Assembly (NCBI GenBank): GCA_013420905.1
Contig: JAAXNY010000013.1
Coordinates: forward strand, 620,001-684,000
Direction: 5' to 3'
Length of the DNA: 64,000 nucleotides
Source of the DNA: Collybia mongolica
Lineage: Eukaryota > Basidiomycota > Agaricomycetes > Agaricales > Clitocybaceae
Below the pieces are notes generated by a model. That model saw only the letters and a program-made list of their open reading frames with translations. It was not told where the DNA came from and did no database searches. Position numbers and translations under genes: made by a program. Positions 1-10,849 of this stretch are shown here, piece by piece (the stretch's first letter is position 1; each line of letters starts with the position of its first letter).

Positions 1-205
1 ATCAACCTTATTCATCTACTCTGATCTCTTGATGCGAACTCGATCCTACTTGCCTTATGAAGGGAGTAGTGCATCTTTGATTCAACAATCTGACTTAGCC
101 CTATTGAGGGAGTCATTGGATGTTAGACTTACGAAGTCAACGGTCTATAGTAAACGAACGACAAACCAGATTGATCTAAAGGATAAGGCCTAAACAGCCG
201 TAACA
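1..205. repeat. Left arm of an inverted repeat
   Basis: This stretch matches the reverse complement of 5,977-6,180 nearly end to end. Shared blocks include TTCATCTACTCT, CGATCCTACTTGCCTTA and GATAAGGCCTAAACAGCC. It is cut by the window edge, so its true outer end is unknown. It could be the terminus of a repeat that brackets the gypsy remnant, or one of two oppositely inserted copies of a small element. No coding potential is visible. Confidence 0.75.
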
Positions 206-207
206 AG

Positions 208-943
208 TCCCTACTTTACCAGCTGACTTGTTTTTAAGGGAAGTGCCTAGATATATATGGTTACCTTTTGTTGTTGGATTTTTGTATAGGATCTATAAAC
301 ACCAACTTCTATTGGCAATTCATTTGGAGTTGCTGATATCATACACCATGGATATGGGTGAAGTTGTAAGGGCATCACTTGTTGTCCACATCTAGCCAAC
401 AGGATTACTATTGCACAGTTTGCATAACCTTACTGTTACATCTATCATCCTGACATGCTTTGCCTTAACCCCTTGATAGATAGTAGTTTACTCTAGACTA
501 ACATATCACAGTGCAATAGACTTAGATTGGGTTCTCTACTCATGGTCAAGCCTCTAGTGCTCTATACTAATCCCTTCCCTACATGGCTGTTCATATTGTA
601 TATACTGCTCCCTGCCTGAGCCTCTTGGCAACATGACCCCTTACAGAAGTGCAACAAGTATTTGGCAAGCTCAAATGTGTGGTCACATTACATCTTCATG
701 GTGTGCATCCATCAGGCCTTCCATGTTGTCAAGCTACTCCCTGTACCCTGCAATCTAATTCTAGAACATGGTCTAACAAGCATTCCAGAACCAAACTTAT
801 CAACAACAAAAAGTAATATAAAGTTGAAGAGATTCTGGATAGCTAGTTCTATTGCAACAAGCTGGTTCAAGAAAGAAAGAAAAGTTAATCAAAAAAAACA
901 TAAGGACTCGTATCTGCCAGTAATGGCCCTCTATTTCAAGTAG
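208..943 (+). repeat. Dispersed repeat, copy 1
   Basis: The segment from CTACTTTACCAGCTGACTTG to the end of the ATGGCCCTCTA block is repeated at 16,871-17,695. This copy lacks an internal block of about 120 bp present in the other, and carries a short extra block near 320-345. It ends exactly where the RNase H homology of the gypsy pol begins, so it is probably the decayed reverse-transcriptase side of that element. No reverse-transcriptase motif can be read. The longest open frame (662-943) shows no recognisable domain. Confidence 0.7.
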
Positions 944-1731
944 ATACATCATGGAAAGCCATAGGCTACTATATCTATCAGGAAGACCCTGATATACCTG
1001 GGAGAAAGCACTATGCTAGATTTGACTCAATAACTCTGAATGAGTGTGAAGTGCACTTCTCACAACCCAAACAAGAACTATTTGGACTAATGAGAGTTCT
1101 AATGGCATGTTATTATTGGTTTATTGGAATACAGAATTTGGTAGTAGAAACAGATGCAAAGTACATTAAAGGGATGTTATCAAACCCAAGTCTAGGACCT
1201 AATGCAATGGTAAATAGATGGATTGATAGGATACTTATGTTCCACTTTACTCTGGTTCATAAAGCTGGTAAAGGCTTTGGCCCAGCTGGTCTGTCAAGAC
1301 AAGACATGCAGCTAGGGGATCCTGTCTACCTGGACCCAGACAATGGTTACGATAAACCCTCAGGTCCTTTAAGGTTAATCAACCCAACTGAGGGATTGGA
1401 TGACCCTTTGGAATTGTTGGACTTTAAGGAAGAGATTGACATGCACAGTGGATATTTATATCAACTTGCCAAGGAAATCTCTGATTTTGAGGTTGAATAA
1501 ACAATGCTTGGGCTGGTGAAGCAGCATTTATTGGGGAAATCAAGCAGCACTTAGGTTTAGGATGGTTTGGTATTCAAAGGGAAGCTTATCTAAAGCAATT
1601 TGTAAATACTACTGTCATACCTGATGAAAAGTTTAAATATGACCCTAATGTGAGGGAAGTATATGATGAGTCTAAATGGACACCCATAGCGCAAGAGCAG
1701 GATAACAGCCTACCTTTAATAAAGGAGTAGT
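922..1731 (+). pseudogene. Ty3/gypsy pol fragment: RNase H and connector
   Basis: The frame from 922 reads through an RNase H-type segment (VDTSWKAIGYYIYQ, then QPKQELFGLMRVL, then VVETDAKYIKGML and a typical WIDRILMFHFTLVH block). This is the gypsy-family RNase H that follows the reverse transcriptase. At 1,498 a TAA ends the frame. The expected connector to integrase resumes in another frame at about 1,500 and runs to a stop near 1,731. There is no intact start, so this is a decayed internal pol fragment. The family identity is well supported; the reverse transcriptase upstream cannot be recognised. Confidence 0.8.
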
Positions 1732-1760
1732 TAAAAAGACCACAAAAGAAACCAAAAGGA

Positions 1761-3068
1761 ATGGCAGACCATGCCTACATAAAATTTGGGAGGCAGGTGT
1801 CTAATTTCTTTTTGGATCCAGAAGGTCAGATGTATAGGAAAAATGTTGATAGCACACACCAGCTTGTTGTTGATAAAAACTACCATACATATATGATGAG
1901 GGCTTCTCATGACTCTGTTGGATATAGGGGTTTTTACACAACAAAATCCCTAATAGATAAAAGATTTTGGTGGCCAGAAATGGAACATGATGTATCATGG
2001 TATGTGAAGTTGTGTCACATCTGTCAGACAAGGCTCTTAACTTTGTTGAGAATCCCTCCTGTCATAACCCACACACCTTCTATATTCCAAGACACCATGC
2101 ATATGAGCCCACCTTCTAACAGTTATAAATATATTGTCCAAGGACAGTGTGTGCTGTCCTCATGGATGGAAGGTGCACCCCTTAAATCTGAGGATGGCAA
2201 AACCTTGGGAAGGTGGTTGTTTGAAGAAGTAATCTGTAGATGGGGTTCCCTGATGGAAATTGTAATGGATAATGGTCCTGCCTTTGTTGCAGCCAAAGCC
2301 TGGCTTGAATCTAAGTATGGTATTACAGGAATAAATATATCACTGTATAATTCCAAAGGAAATGGGATTGCTGAGTGCACACATTGGGACATGCATCAAG
2401 CAGTCTTCAAGGCTACGGGTGGTGATGTAAAGAAGTGGTATTACTTCTTTCATCATGTAATGTGGGCAGACGGGATTACTATATGAAAAGGGACAGGTTT
2501 CTCCCCTTATTTTATGATTACGGGCACACATCCAACCTTGCTGTTAGATATCATTGAAGCCACTTGGTTAGTAAAGTTACCAGGGAAAATATTGACTACA
2601 GAGGAACTCATTGGGTTTAGAGTGCAGGCTCTAGCTAAGCATGTCCAGCATGTGGCTGATATGAGGGAATGTATCAATATAGAAAAGCAAAGGAGACTAT
2701 TACAGTATGAAAAGGATCACCGCATGACCATCAGGGACTACAATTTCAAACCAGGAAGTTTGGTACTAGTTAGAAATACTGAAGTTGAAAGTTCACTTGA
2801 TAAAAAGCTGAAACCACAGTACCTTGGACCAATGATAGTCCTGAGACAAAACCGTGGGGGAGCCTATATTGTTTGTGAAATGGATGGATCAGTTTGGCAA
2901 CATAAAGTGGGGGCGTTTAGGGTTATTCCTTATTTTGCTTGGAGTGCAATTGAACTACCAGACAATCTGCAAGATCTAATAGACATCTCTAGTGAAACAT
3001 TAAATGCTTTGGTGGAATCTACAGATCCTACTAATAGACAAGTTTACAAGGAGCATGACTATACCTGA
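1761..3068 (+). pseudogene. Ty3/gypsy integrase (broken)
   Basis: Two open stretches in different frames (1,761-2,486 and 2,514-3,068) together make a retrotransposon integrase. The first has the N-terminal zinc-binding layout (HDSVGY, then CHIC) and the core with MDNGPAF and YNSKGNGIAE. It corresponds to the DDE core, although the first aspartate is replaced in the TMHMSPPSNSYKYIVQ block. The second has the C-terminal domain, with [20 protein letters not shown] and a [12 protein letters not shown] end common in agaricomycete gypsy elements. The frameshift between the parts and the altered core aspartate make activity very unlikely. Confidence 0.85.
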
Positions 3069-3329
3069 GCACTTTACAGTCCCCCACGTATTCCATGTGG
3101 AATCCAGGTGGAATCCTGGGATTCCTGGTCAATCCAGGAGGAATCCACCTGGAGTCATGTCTCAGCCAAACACCAGCCATTTTCATGATTCCTGGTTGCC
3201 AGGAATCAATGTAAATTCTGCCAGGAATCTGCGTGGAATCACTGAATTTACCAGGATTCCAGGTATTGAACCAGGAAGGATTCCAGGTGGACCCCATAAG
3301 GAATGCAGGACTCAAGCATGATTCCACAA

Positions 3330-4344
3330 GCATGGCCAGACAGCTGGTAGAGTCTGCACAGCCAGATGCTGACTAATATTATTTCTAATCAGATTATTAA
3401 TGTAATTTTTATTGACTCAAATTATATAACTGAATGACATAATATAACAGTGCTGAAAAATTTGCACCCAACGAGATTTGAACATGCACAGGCAGGAGCA
3501 TTACATAATATTTTTGACATTCATAACCATTAGGCAAGACTGGCATTCATAGCTAAAAGATACACGGCCTCAAGTCTACACGTTTGAGTCACATGATTAT
3601 GAGAATGTGCCACGGTCACATTACTGTTGCCATGTCTTTGTTGATTATCTTCAACCACATCAACAACTGCCAACACACCCAACATTGCCCAACACCAACC
3701 AACGAACCAACGCCCAACACTGGTATGCCAGCAACGACATGTTCTATGGGACTCACCACATGCAGCGGCTTACATCACTCGTCGCCTCCTCCATCAAAAT
3801 CTCGCAAGCACACATTGTCAAACGCCAATGAAACCGCTGCTGCAGCCAAGAAAACCAAAACAAAAGCCAAAGCCCCTCAAGCACCCGAAGCGCCCGGAGA
3901 TGCACAAACGGCAAACAACAAGGCTGAGGGAAGTGGGGGAAATGGTGGATAAGGATGCAGAACGAGGGGACAGCACAGAAAGGGTGCCCCGAGGGGCGGA
4001 GGTCAGTCAGTCAGAGAACATTGTTTCCTTACATGCTCACCACACAGATCATCCCCCCCTCCAGGAAAACGTCAGGAACCCGAAACGAGGAGGACGTGGC
4101 CACCAACGCCCAAGGTGCCCCAGCGCACCTAACTGTGTGCGTTCCATTTTTTTTAAAATTGCATCCATTACTAATTCCCCATCCCAGGACCAAACGTGTG
4201 CTCAATGCAGGAACCGCCAGCATTGCACCCCCACCTCATGCACGATTGGCCACCACACCCACCCTGCCCGTGCAGGGTGAAGTCACCTGAATGACAACTG
4301 GGTGTCTGCGATGCTCGGATATCAAGACAATACCCGAGGAAGGC

Positions 4345-4376
<32 letters not shown>

Positions 4377-4940
4377 AGATAGCAGCAGCAACAGTGACAA
4401 TGAGACCAGCGGCAATGACGGCAACAGCAGCAGCAGCAACAACAATGGAGAAGCAGACAACTACAACAAAAACAAGACAAAGATGACGACTAGGACAAGG
4501 ACAAAGACAACAACCACCACCACAAGGACGACAAAGACGATGACTAAGAACGACGGGGATGACAGCAAGAAAAATGGCCGGTGCTGGATCATGCCAGTGC
4601 TGCCGCCACTGCTACCCAGGCCACTGACAATGCCATGGGGGCCCATCCTGCACAACCTGGTGGAAAACAATGGTGACAAGGGTGACGGGGATGGCGGGGG
4701 TGGCGGGGGCCCCCGCCCATATTAGATTAGTATAATGTTGTAATTATTATCAATATACAGTATTTATTGTCATATTATAAGAAAGACACTAAGTAAACTA
4801 GTAGTAAAAGAAAGTAAGTGAGTCTGCACAGACTCTGTGGAGTCCACACAGAGTCCATGCAAGTCTGTGCAGAGTCCTTGCAGACATGTGCATGCAGTCC
4901 ATGCGGAGTCCACAAGGACATGTGGCTCAGTGTAAAGTAC
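3330..4940 (+). repeat. Triplet-rich dispersed element, copy 1
   Basis: This is one of three copies in the window (the others are 8,722-9,832 on the minus strand and 17,808-19,105 on the plus strand). Shared parts in order are a tRNA-like segment, a CACATTACTGTTGCCATGTC block, CCAACACCAA tracts, AACAAC and AGCAGC triplet runs (4,344-4,440), a GGGGGCCCCCGCCCATATTA block, GACTCTGTGGAGTCCACAC subterminal repeats, and the end GACATGTGGCTCAGTGTAAAG. Open frames inside translate to Asn/Ser/Thr/Lys runs, but they differ between copies and look like a by-product of triplet expansion, not a conserved protein. Confidence 0.6.
3470..3556 (-). repeat. tRNA-like segment within triplet-rich element (copy 1)
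   Basis: On the minus strand TTGCCTAATGGTTATGAA resembles a tRNA D-arm / A box. About 50 nt later GTTCAAATCTC resembles a T-arm / B box. A TTTTT run follows. The acceptor ends pair poorly, so this is a tRNA-derived remnant and not a working tRNA. Confidence 0.4.
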
Positions 4941-5187
4941 AGCAAAAGAGCATAATTTATAACCAGGAGTCCACACGGATTCCTGGAGGAGCCTGGATTC
5001 CAGGCAGAATATGAGGAATCCGTGTGGATCACCAAGAATGCTTTAAGTCCCTCAGGAAGTCACAGGAAGTCATAGGAATGTGCCAGGAAGCCAGTATGAA
5101 TGACAGGAAGGCACAGGAATGTGCCAGGACTCCCAGGAATACAGGTGGATGTCTATATAATGATGTTGTGACTTAGAATTTTCAATG

Positions 5188-5273
5188 GACATGTGGCTCA
5201 GTTGGATTGAGTGCTTCCAATTATGCCAACTAAGGTGTACAAGGAGGTTGAGGGTTCAATTCCCTTCCATGTC
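5188..5273 (+). repeat. tRNA-like / SINE-head sequence
   Basis: The sequence has GACATG and CATGTC ends that pair as an acceptor stem. It has an A-box-like TGGCTCAGTTGG with a short D-stem, a CTTCC/GGAGG pair that could be an anticodon stem with an enlarged loop, and a perfect T-arm around GGTTCAATTCC. The enlarged loop could be a short intron or decay, and I do not assign an anticodon. It lies within the GGAATCC-rich element and starts with the same GACATGTGGCTCAG word that ends the triplet-rich element, so it may be a SINE-type head. Confidence 0.45.
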
Positions 5274-5462
5274 ATTTGTATTTTGCCCCTGGCTTCCTCC
5301 TGGGACTCCAGATGGATTCCTGGTATTCCTGGTTCATTCTTTGGAGTCCTGGTTCACTCCTGGGATTCCTATGAGGAAGTCCACCTGGAATCCTGGCATT
5401 CCTCCCAGGTTCACCAGGATTCCTAGGATTCCTCCTGGAACATGTGGGGGAGTGCAAAGTTC

Positions 5463-5976
5463 TGCTATACCTTTGATAAAGTTCAATTAGATCAGTCTGA
5501 ATCAGAGTCAAGTTCTAGTGAGGAGACCAAGAAGGGGATAGCTCCAGCACTACCATGGACTACTAAGTCACACAACAGGTTGCATAGGCAATAAATTTGT
5601 GTAGTGGAAACAAAAAGCAGTAAAGACAGTATAAGCAACAAAGCTAAGCAGTAAGGACAGTGTTATGCCAAGTAAAGACAGTAATACAAGGGAGGTTAAT
5701 TGGAGTTTAACTGGACTACCCTCAAGCAGATATGACATCATCTTCAACTTCAGGCAAGGGCATGTCAGCTGGAGCCACCTCCTCCTTCTCATTGTCATCT
5801 TGGTCATGGACTCTGGTAGCGCTCACAGTGGTGGCCTCATTAGAGCCTCCCTCCAGAGCCGCCTCATTCATTAGACTATTAAGGTGGGTAACTTTGTCCA
5901 TAGTGGCATCATGACACTTCAATAAGAAGGATACAGTATGACTGATCTCTTCCAACTCAGCACAGTAGTTTATGTT
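5463..5976. other. No supported gene
   Basis: The minus strand has a 78-codon open stretch (5,722-5,955) rich in Asp/Glu/Val with no recognisable domain. It might be a downstream exon of the unknown spliced gene at 6.5-7.6 kb. Nothing else can be supported. Confidence 0.4.
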
Positions 5977-6180
5977 ATGGCTGTTTAGGCCTTATCCTCT
6001 AGATCAGTCTGGTTTATTGTTTGTTTGTTCTAGACTGTCGACTCTGTAAGTCCCACATCTAATGACTCCCTCAGTAGGGCTAAGTCAGATTGTCTGTATC
6101 AAAGATGCACTACTCCCTTTGTAAGGCAAGTAGGATCGAGTTTGCGTTGAGGAGTCAAGAGTAGATGAATAAGGTGAATT
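5977..6180. repeat. Right arm of the inverted repeat matching 1-205
   Basis: This is the reverse complement of the first 205 bases of the window with roughly one mismatch in ten. With the other arm it brackets the gypsy remnant and the first triplet-rich element. Confidence 0.75.
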
Positions 6181-6529
6181 CAGCTAGGTCAAGCTAAAGA
6201 ACTAACTAAGCTAGAATGTCCCTATATATACTAGGAGTCTGATAAGCATAGATAAGAGTGGTTTATGCTATTGGTTGAATAGATAAGAGGGATTAGCACT
6301 ATTGGCTATATAGATAAGGGGATGAGTAAGCATGGGAAATAGTGGCATGTAGGGGTTATTAGAGATAAGAGTCGTCCAATGTTAATAAGCATGTGTAATC
6401 AGTAATGTGTGAAGAAAAGAATGAATAGAGCATGTGAATAAGGAATTTGTAACAGTTTAAAAGCATCCTACCAAGGGCTTGCTTGGTGTGCAACAGGGGA
6501 TTGCCCTCATCAGCAATCAAGCATGCTCA
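6181..6529. other. No gene; GATAAG-rich degenerate repeats
   Basis: The stretch contains loosely repeated words such as AGATAAGAG and GATAAGGGG (6,250-6,370) and no sizeable open frame. It may be a terminal repeat remnant; no boundary can be defined. Confidence 0.35.
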
Positions 6530-7630
6530 GGCTAAGACTAAATTGTGCTCCTTGGAGGGATGGAAGTCAATAAAGACATGAGTATCTTGTACACAGTCAG
6601 TACAAAATTAGAATTATCTATTAATAGAAAACATACCTTCAGCAGATGTTTTAGGATCTTCATCCAGGGTGTCCTGCCTTGTATGCTTTTTGGGATGAAG
6701 AGTGCTGCCATGATTGAGCTTGGAGTGCTTACCGTCCTGTAAAGAATAAGAAACGAAGCAGTAGACAAGTAAAAACAAGAATGGGTACCTTGATGGCAGC
6801 CTTTTCAGCCTTAGTCCTTTTGACGTGGGGAACCTTAAAGCTTTCCTTCTCCTTTCAACTATGGGTGATTGGTCCTTCACTAAGGAGACAACTAGTTGCT
6901 GGTCTGGAGACAGCAACGCTGGCCATAGTGCTGGAATCAACGACCATATTCTTGAGTAAAGAAGAGACACCATTGATTATGTCGCACACTGACAGCGCAG
7001 TAGCTAAAAAGAAACATACCAAGTCAGTACCAGACATTTCAATGTCACCATCATATTCACCACCAGCAATAACCTTGCCTGGAATAGCAGTACCATCCAT
7101 GTCACCACCAGTGATAGGGACCTAGTACCAAGATACCATAGTTTAAGAACAGTAAAGTACACAATAAGGTAAAAAGCATGCACCACAGTTTGAGAGAGGT
7201 GCTCAGTGCAGACCTTTTCAGTGACAGTGATAGCAGCAGTAAGAGTCACAATGTTGCAATAGACGGGCTCTTGAAGCAACTCAGGGTATATGTGTTGTAG
7301 TCCCTGGAATGCCTTATGGACACCAAAGATAACATTTTGCCATGACCACTCCATCAGAACCATTTTGGATTCAGTCAAGAGTAACTGTAAATTGTAAAAG
7401 TTGGTTATGATAATGGTGTTATAACTATATTTAATTGGTAAAAAGTGTACTGCGGTTTCACCTAACTTCTGGACACTGACCCTTTGTTCAACAAGGGTGT
7501 CCATTGATAAATGAGCTTGAAAGGTGTTCCACAGAGCTTGAACCATCTTGAAGTTCTCAATGTCTTGATAGTTAGGGAGGCCAGTCATAATGATGCAGAG
7601 GAAATTGGTTTTTCTTTCAAAATAGAACAT
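6530..7630 (-). pseudogene. Unknown spliced gene or gene remnant
   Basis: On the minus strand several open blocks can be joined by plausible introns. An N-terminal block (from about 7,590, MTGLPNYQDIENF) ends near 7,460. A second block (LLLTESKMVLMEWSWQNVIF) ends near 7,195. A third short block begins PITGGDMDGTAIPGKVIAGG. A fourth has SPIVERRRKALRFPTSKG. A classic 52-bp GT-AG intron follows, then a charged block DGKHSKLNHGSTLHPKKH. The blocks do not match any family I recognise. The intron-like junctions argue that this was once a real gene, perhaps one carried by a transposon. The model is incomplete and it could be fully decayed. Confidence 0.35.
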
Positions 7631-8454
7631 TGTAACAAGAGTGTAATAGAGTCTGGCAATGTCTTTTGAAAAATAGTGTGGCCAATACCCTTTTTATACC
7701 TCTATGACTAAGGAAGTGCTACCCAGCCTCTCATTTGTTGCATGCATTCTACCCCAGAAATATTGTACATTTCAATTGAACATGTCCAAGACACATGCCT
7801 AATTGAAATACTGGGCCCAATTTAAGAAAAAAAAAAAGGAGCTCTGTAAAAATTCATGTGGAGTGCAACAGTGTCCGCATGACAACTGGGACAGTTGTAT
7901 TCAGTGTTGAGGGGGAGATGGGTATAAGCAAAAAAAAATTGATAGGAAAAACCTATTGAGTTTACAAGGATCAAAGTATATTGTCTATGTAAGTCAGTGA
8001 TTGCGCCAGTCTTAATGATCAAGAGAATTGCACCAGAATTAACCTGTACTATTTATAACTTAAGTAGCCAGTGCAAGGTCAGAAGCTCTCTTATGAAACC
8101 AATAGGACAACGGCCAAACCAATTGTATTGTTTATAGTCTGGGGGATTGTATGTAGATATGTGTGTTGGACTTCAATGAAAATTGAAGCCCAACAAAAGC
8201 TGGGGGAATAAGTTGCAGTAACAAAGGGCACAGGGGCCTGGGACAGCACAATTAGATAAAACAAAATAGATGGGGGGGCGCAGCGCAGCTACTCCTCCTT
8301 GCTATCAGGCATGGACAAAGAGGAGGCTGACGACAAAGAGCTGTCATCAACCTCTGGTTTGTCCTCCAAGGGCGGCCAAGGGAGGTTCTGAAACTCCATG
8401 TAGAAGAGGAGAGCCACTGTGTACCTGGTGGGGGTGGTTTTTCCCCCACTTAAT
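7631..8454. other. No supported gene
   Basis: AT-rich sequence with an A-run near 7,826. A slightly more GC-rich block at 8,250-8,450 has short open frames on both strands that show no domain. Confidence 0.4.
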
Positions 8455-8720
8455 GGATGAAAAGGGTTTTTCCTAAGTTTAGTGGATGAAATTAAGGGGT
8501 ATGAAAATAGGATGAAATTTCATCCCACATATTTCATCCTTTAAGAGGGTGAAATTGTACTGTTAAAATACCATCTATTAATGGGATGAATTTCATCCCA
8601 TAAAAAGGGATGTATGGGATGATTTTCATCTAATAAAAGGAGTGAATTTCATCCCATAAAAAGGGATGTATGGGATGATTTTCATCTAATAAAAGGAGTG
8701 AATTTCATCCCATACAACTG
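8455..8720. repeat. GGATGAAATTCATCC palindrome cluster with tandem units
   Basis: The words GGATGAAATT and AATTTCATCC recur many times. A unit of about 58 bp (GGGATGTATGGGATGATTTTCATC followed by TAATAAAAGGAGTGAATTTCATCCCATA) is repeated in tandem at 8,608-8,720. The core word is palindromic. A related inverted cluster lies at 10,850-11,250, on the other side of the minus-strand triplet-rich element. Confidence 0.65.
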
Positions 8721-8721
8721 T

Positions 8722-9832
8722 ACTTTACACTCCCCCACATGTCCTTGCGGACTCTGCAAGGACAGCACAAATTCCACATGGATGATAAATCTAATTTAAT
8801 ATAGGTGGGGGCCCCCACCCCCCCGTCATCCTTGTTGGCCCCTGCAACATCATCAGCAGCCTGGGTTTCAGCAGCAATGGCACTGGCTGCTTTCCTTGTT
8901 GTTGTCCCTGTTCTCGTCATTGTCATTGTCCTTGTGGTGGTGGTGGTAGTCTTCATTGTAGTTGTCATTGTCATCACACCATTGTTGGTGCCACCACTGC
9001 TGCTGCTGTTGCCATCATTGCCACAGGCCTCGTCGGCACCATTGCTGCTGCTGCTGTTGCTGTCTTTGTTGTTGTTGTTGTTGTTGTTGTTGTCTTCCAG
9101 GTGCACTGGGGCACCCTGGGCATTGGCAGCTGTGTCATTCTTGTCTCAGGTTCCTGAAGCGGGAGGGGACACGCTGCGTGGTGAGCGCGTAGGTGAGTGG
9201 CAGTGTGGGACTCACCCTGCTTTGCCCCTTGGGGCACCCTTTCCTTGTTGTCACCTTGTTCCACATCCAATTCTACCCTTCACCCCACATCATCTTGTGT
9301 GTTGTTATGGTGCCGTTGATTGGCGTTCAGTGTGTTGGCGTTGGTGTTGGCAGTGTGGGTTTGTTGGTGTTGGTGTTGGTATTGGCAGTTTGGTTGATGT
9401 GGTTGAAGAGAACCAACAAAGACATGGCAACAGTAATGTGACCATTGCACATGCTTCATAGTCATGTGATTTGAGCCTGTACACTTAAGGCCAATTTAGC
9501 CTGGGGCTTGAAATGCCCATCTTGCCCAACAGTTATGAATGCCAAATATATTATGTAATGGTCTTGTCTACACATTTGAACCCAGTTGGATGCAAGTTTT
9601 TCAGTGCTGTTATGTTATGTTATTAATAATAAATAGTATACATAATTTGAGTACATATAAATTATATTAGTAATCTGATTAGTAATAGACTGGCTGCGTG
9701 GACTCTGTGAGCTGCCTGTCCATGTGGACTTGGCACGGACATGGATTGTTGTCTGGCTGACAGTCCTGCCAAATGAGTCTGTGTGTCTGCATGGAGTCCA
9801 CACGGGTTATGTGGCTTAGTGTAAAGACCTCA
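8722..9832 (-). mobile_element. Triplet-rich TIR-like element, copy 3
   Basis: In minus orientation the element begins CTTTACACTAAGCCACATAA (near 9,832) and ends ACATGTGGGGGAGTGTAAAG (near 8,722). It has the same internal order as the copies at 3.3 and 17.8 kb: tRNA-like part, CCAACACCAA tracts, AAC/AGC triplets (about 9,000-9,100), the GGGGGCCCCCACC block and GACTCTG-type subterminal words. The ends share a CTTTACACT start, so this looks like a non-autonomous DNA element. The long Val/Leu or Asn/Ser open frames here come from the triplet tracts. Confidence 0.6.
9513..9594 (+). repeat. tRNA-like segment within copy 3
   Basis: The segment TTGCCCAACAGTTATGAATG (A-box-like), then CATTTGAACCCAG (T-arm-like), then TTTTT matches the corresponding segments of the other two copies. 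The element runs on the minus strand, so the tRNA-like strand is again opposite to the element. Confidence 0.4.
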
Positions 9833-10849
9833 AATTTGTCAGCATTCCCAGATTTGATCACAGGGCCCTGTTGACCAAGATGCCTGACAGCTGAACATTC
9901 CGAGCTATATCATGTGTTGGCAGCCACTTTCACATGCTTTTCCTCTTGCTCTTGTACCACCACCATTGCATGTTGGCTGCCTCCCATTCTCCCCCTCATA
10001 GTAAGCACTCTTCATTGATAGATTGCAATTTGTAGAGTAATAGATTACAATTTGTATAGTAATAGATTACAATTACTATAGTAATACTTGTAGTAGTCAT
10101 TTGAATTCCAATACAAACTATAAGGCTTTGTTAAGAATATTAATAAATGCTAATAATGATTCTACAGGAAACCTAAAGACATCATTGGTATGCAGGACAA
10201 GACCATGCCTGACAATGTCCTCAACATGGTACACCACTTTGTTGACCTCAAAGTGCAGGTGGACAATGAGGGGGTCTCAGTATGTCTGTCTATCCAATCT
10301 AATCCAAAGCACATTAACATTGACCTGTTTTACAGATGACTTCATTACAATGAGGTCAACAAGGACAATGGGCAGTCTGGCAGTGCATGAATGAAGACCA
10401 ACAACTTCCACCCATTACTTAATTTTTTTTTATCTTTATTATACTAATCTGACCAGCCAAACTCACCACCCCAGGTAAAGTTGTTCATGCTAAAGAAAAA
10501 GTAGGGAGTCCTATTCCATACCCACTGTGTGGCATCACTGGAAATAGGTTCTGTCTCCAGGTGCAGCTTCAGGATGACAAGGATTTATATGGGGCCATTT
10601 GGGTAAGTTTTCTCATTACTAATCTCAATACATGATTCTAACAAATCACAGTGTTGTATTTGCAGTCTGGTTGGTAATGCTGGTGATCAGGAACTTCAGA
10701 ATGAGGGATATGAATCAGCAGTATACTAGTTGATAGAGCATTTAAATTACAATACCTTAGATCTTATGGATGTTAAACCTTAACTGTACAAAATGGATGA
10801 AGTGTGTTTATTGATAACAGGAAAGAAAGAATGAATTTGAATTTAAGTG
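9833..10849. other. Degenerate sequence without supported gene
   Basis: There are TA-rich tandem words around 10,015-10,090 (ATAGATTACAATTTGTA). A short open stretch at 10,101-10,394 has no recognisable domain. The segment has essentially no CpG. Confidence 0.4.

Larger units (their letters stand above)
3070..5462. mobile_element. Outer element with GGAATCC-rich TIR-like ends
   Basis: The left end reads ACTTTACAGTCCCCCACGTA and continues into many GGAATCC/GGATTCC words (3,090-3,300). The right end, read on the minus strand, is ACTTTGCACTCCCCCACATG, again next to GGAATCC words (5,280-5,440). This suggests one element with imperfect terminal inverted repeats, enriched for this heptamer, and with another repeat nested inside (about 3,330-4,940). 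It encodes no transposase, so it would be non-autonomous. Boundaries are approximate and no target duplication was established. Confidence 0.45.

Noticed and set aside
3070..3330. 100-codon frames over the GGAATCC words
   Set aside because: Both strands are open because of the repeated heptamer. The translations are Pro/Asn/Gly repeats without a conserved pattern.
4291..4725. Asn/Ser/Thr-rich 144-codon open frame as a protein
   Set aside because: It comes from AAC/AGC/ACA triplet runs. The equivalent frames in the other two copies differ in length and frame, so no conserved protein is implied.
8805..9461. 218-codon Val/Leu-rich plus-strand frame resembling a membrane protein
   Set aside because: It is the reverse complement of the triplet tracts in the minus-strand element copy; the hydrophobic pattern is an artefact of GTT/CTG repeats.
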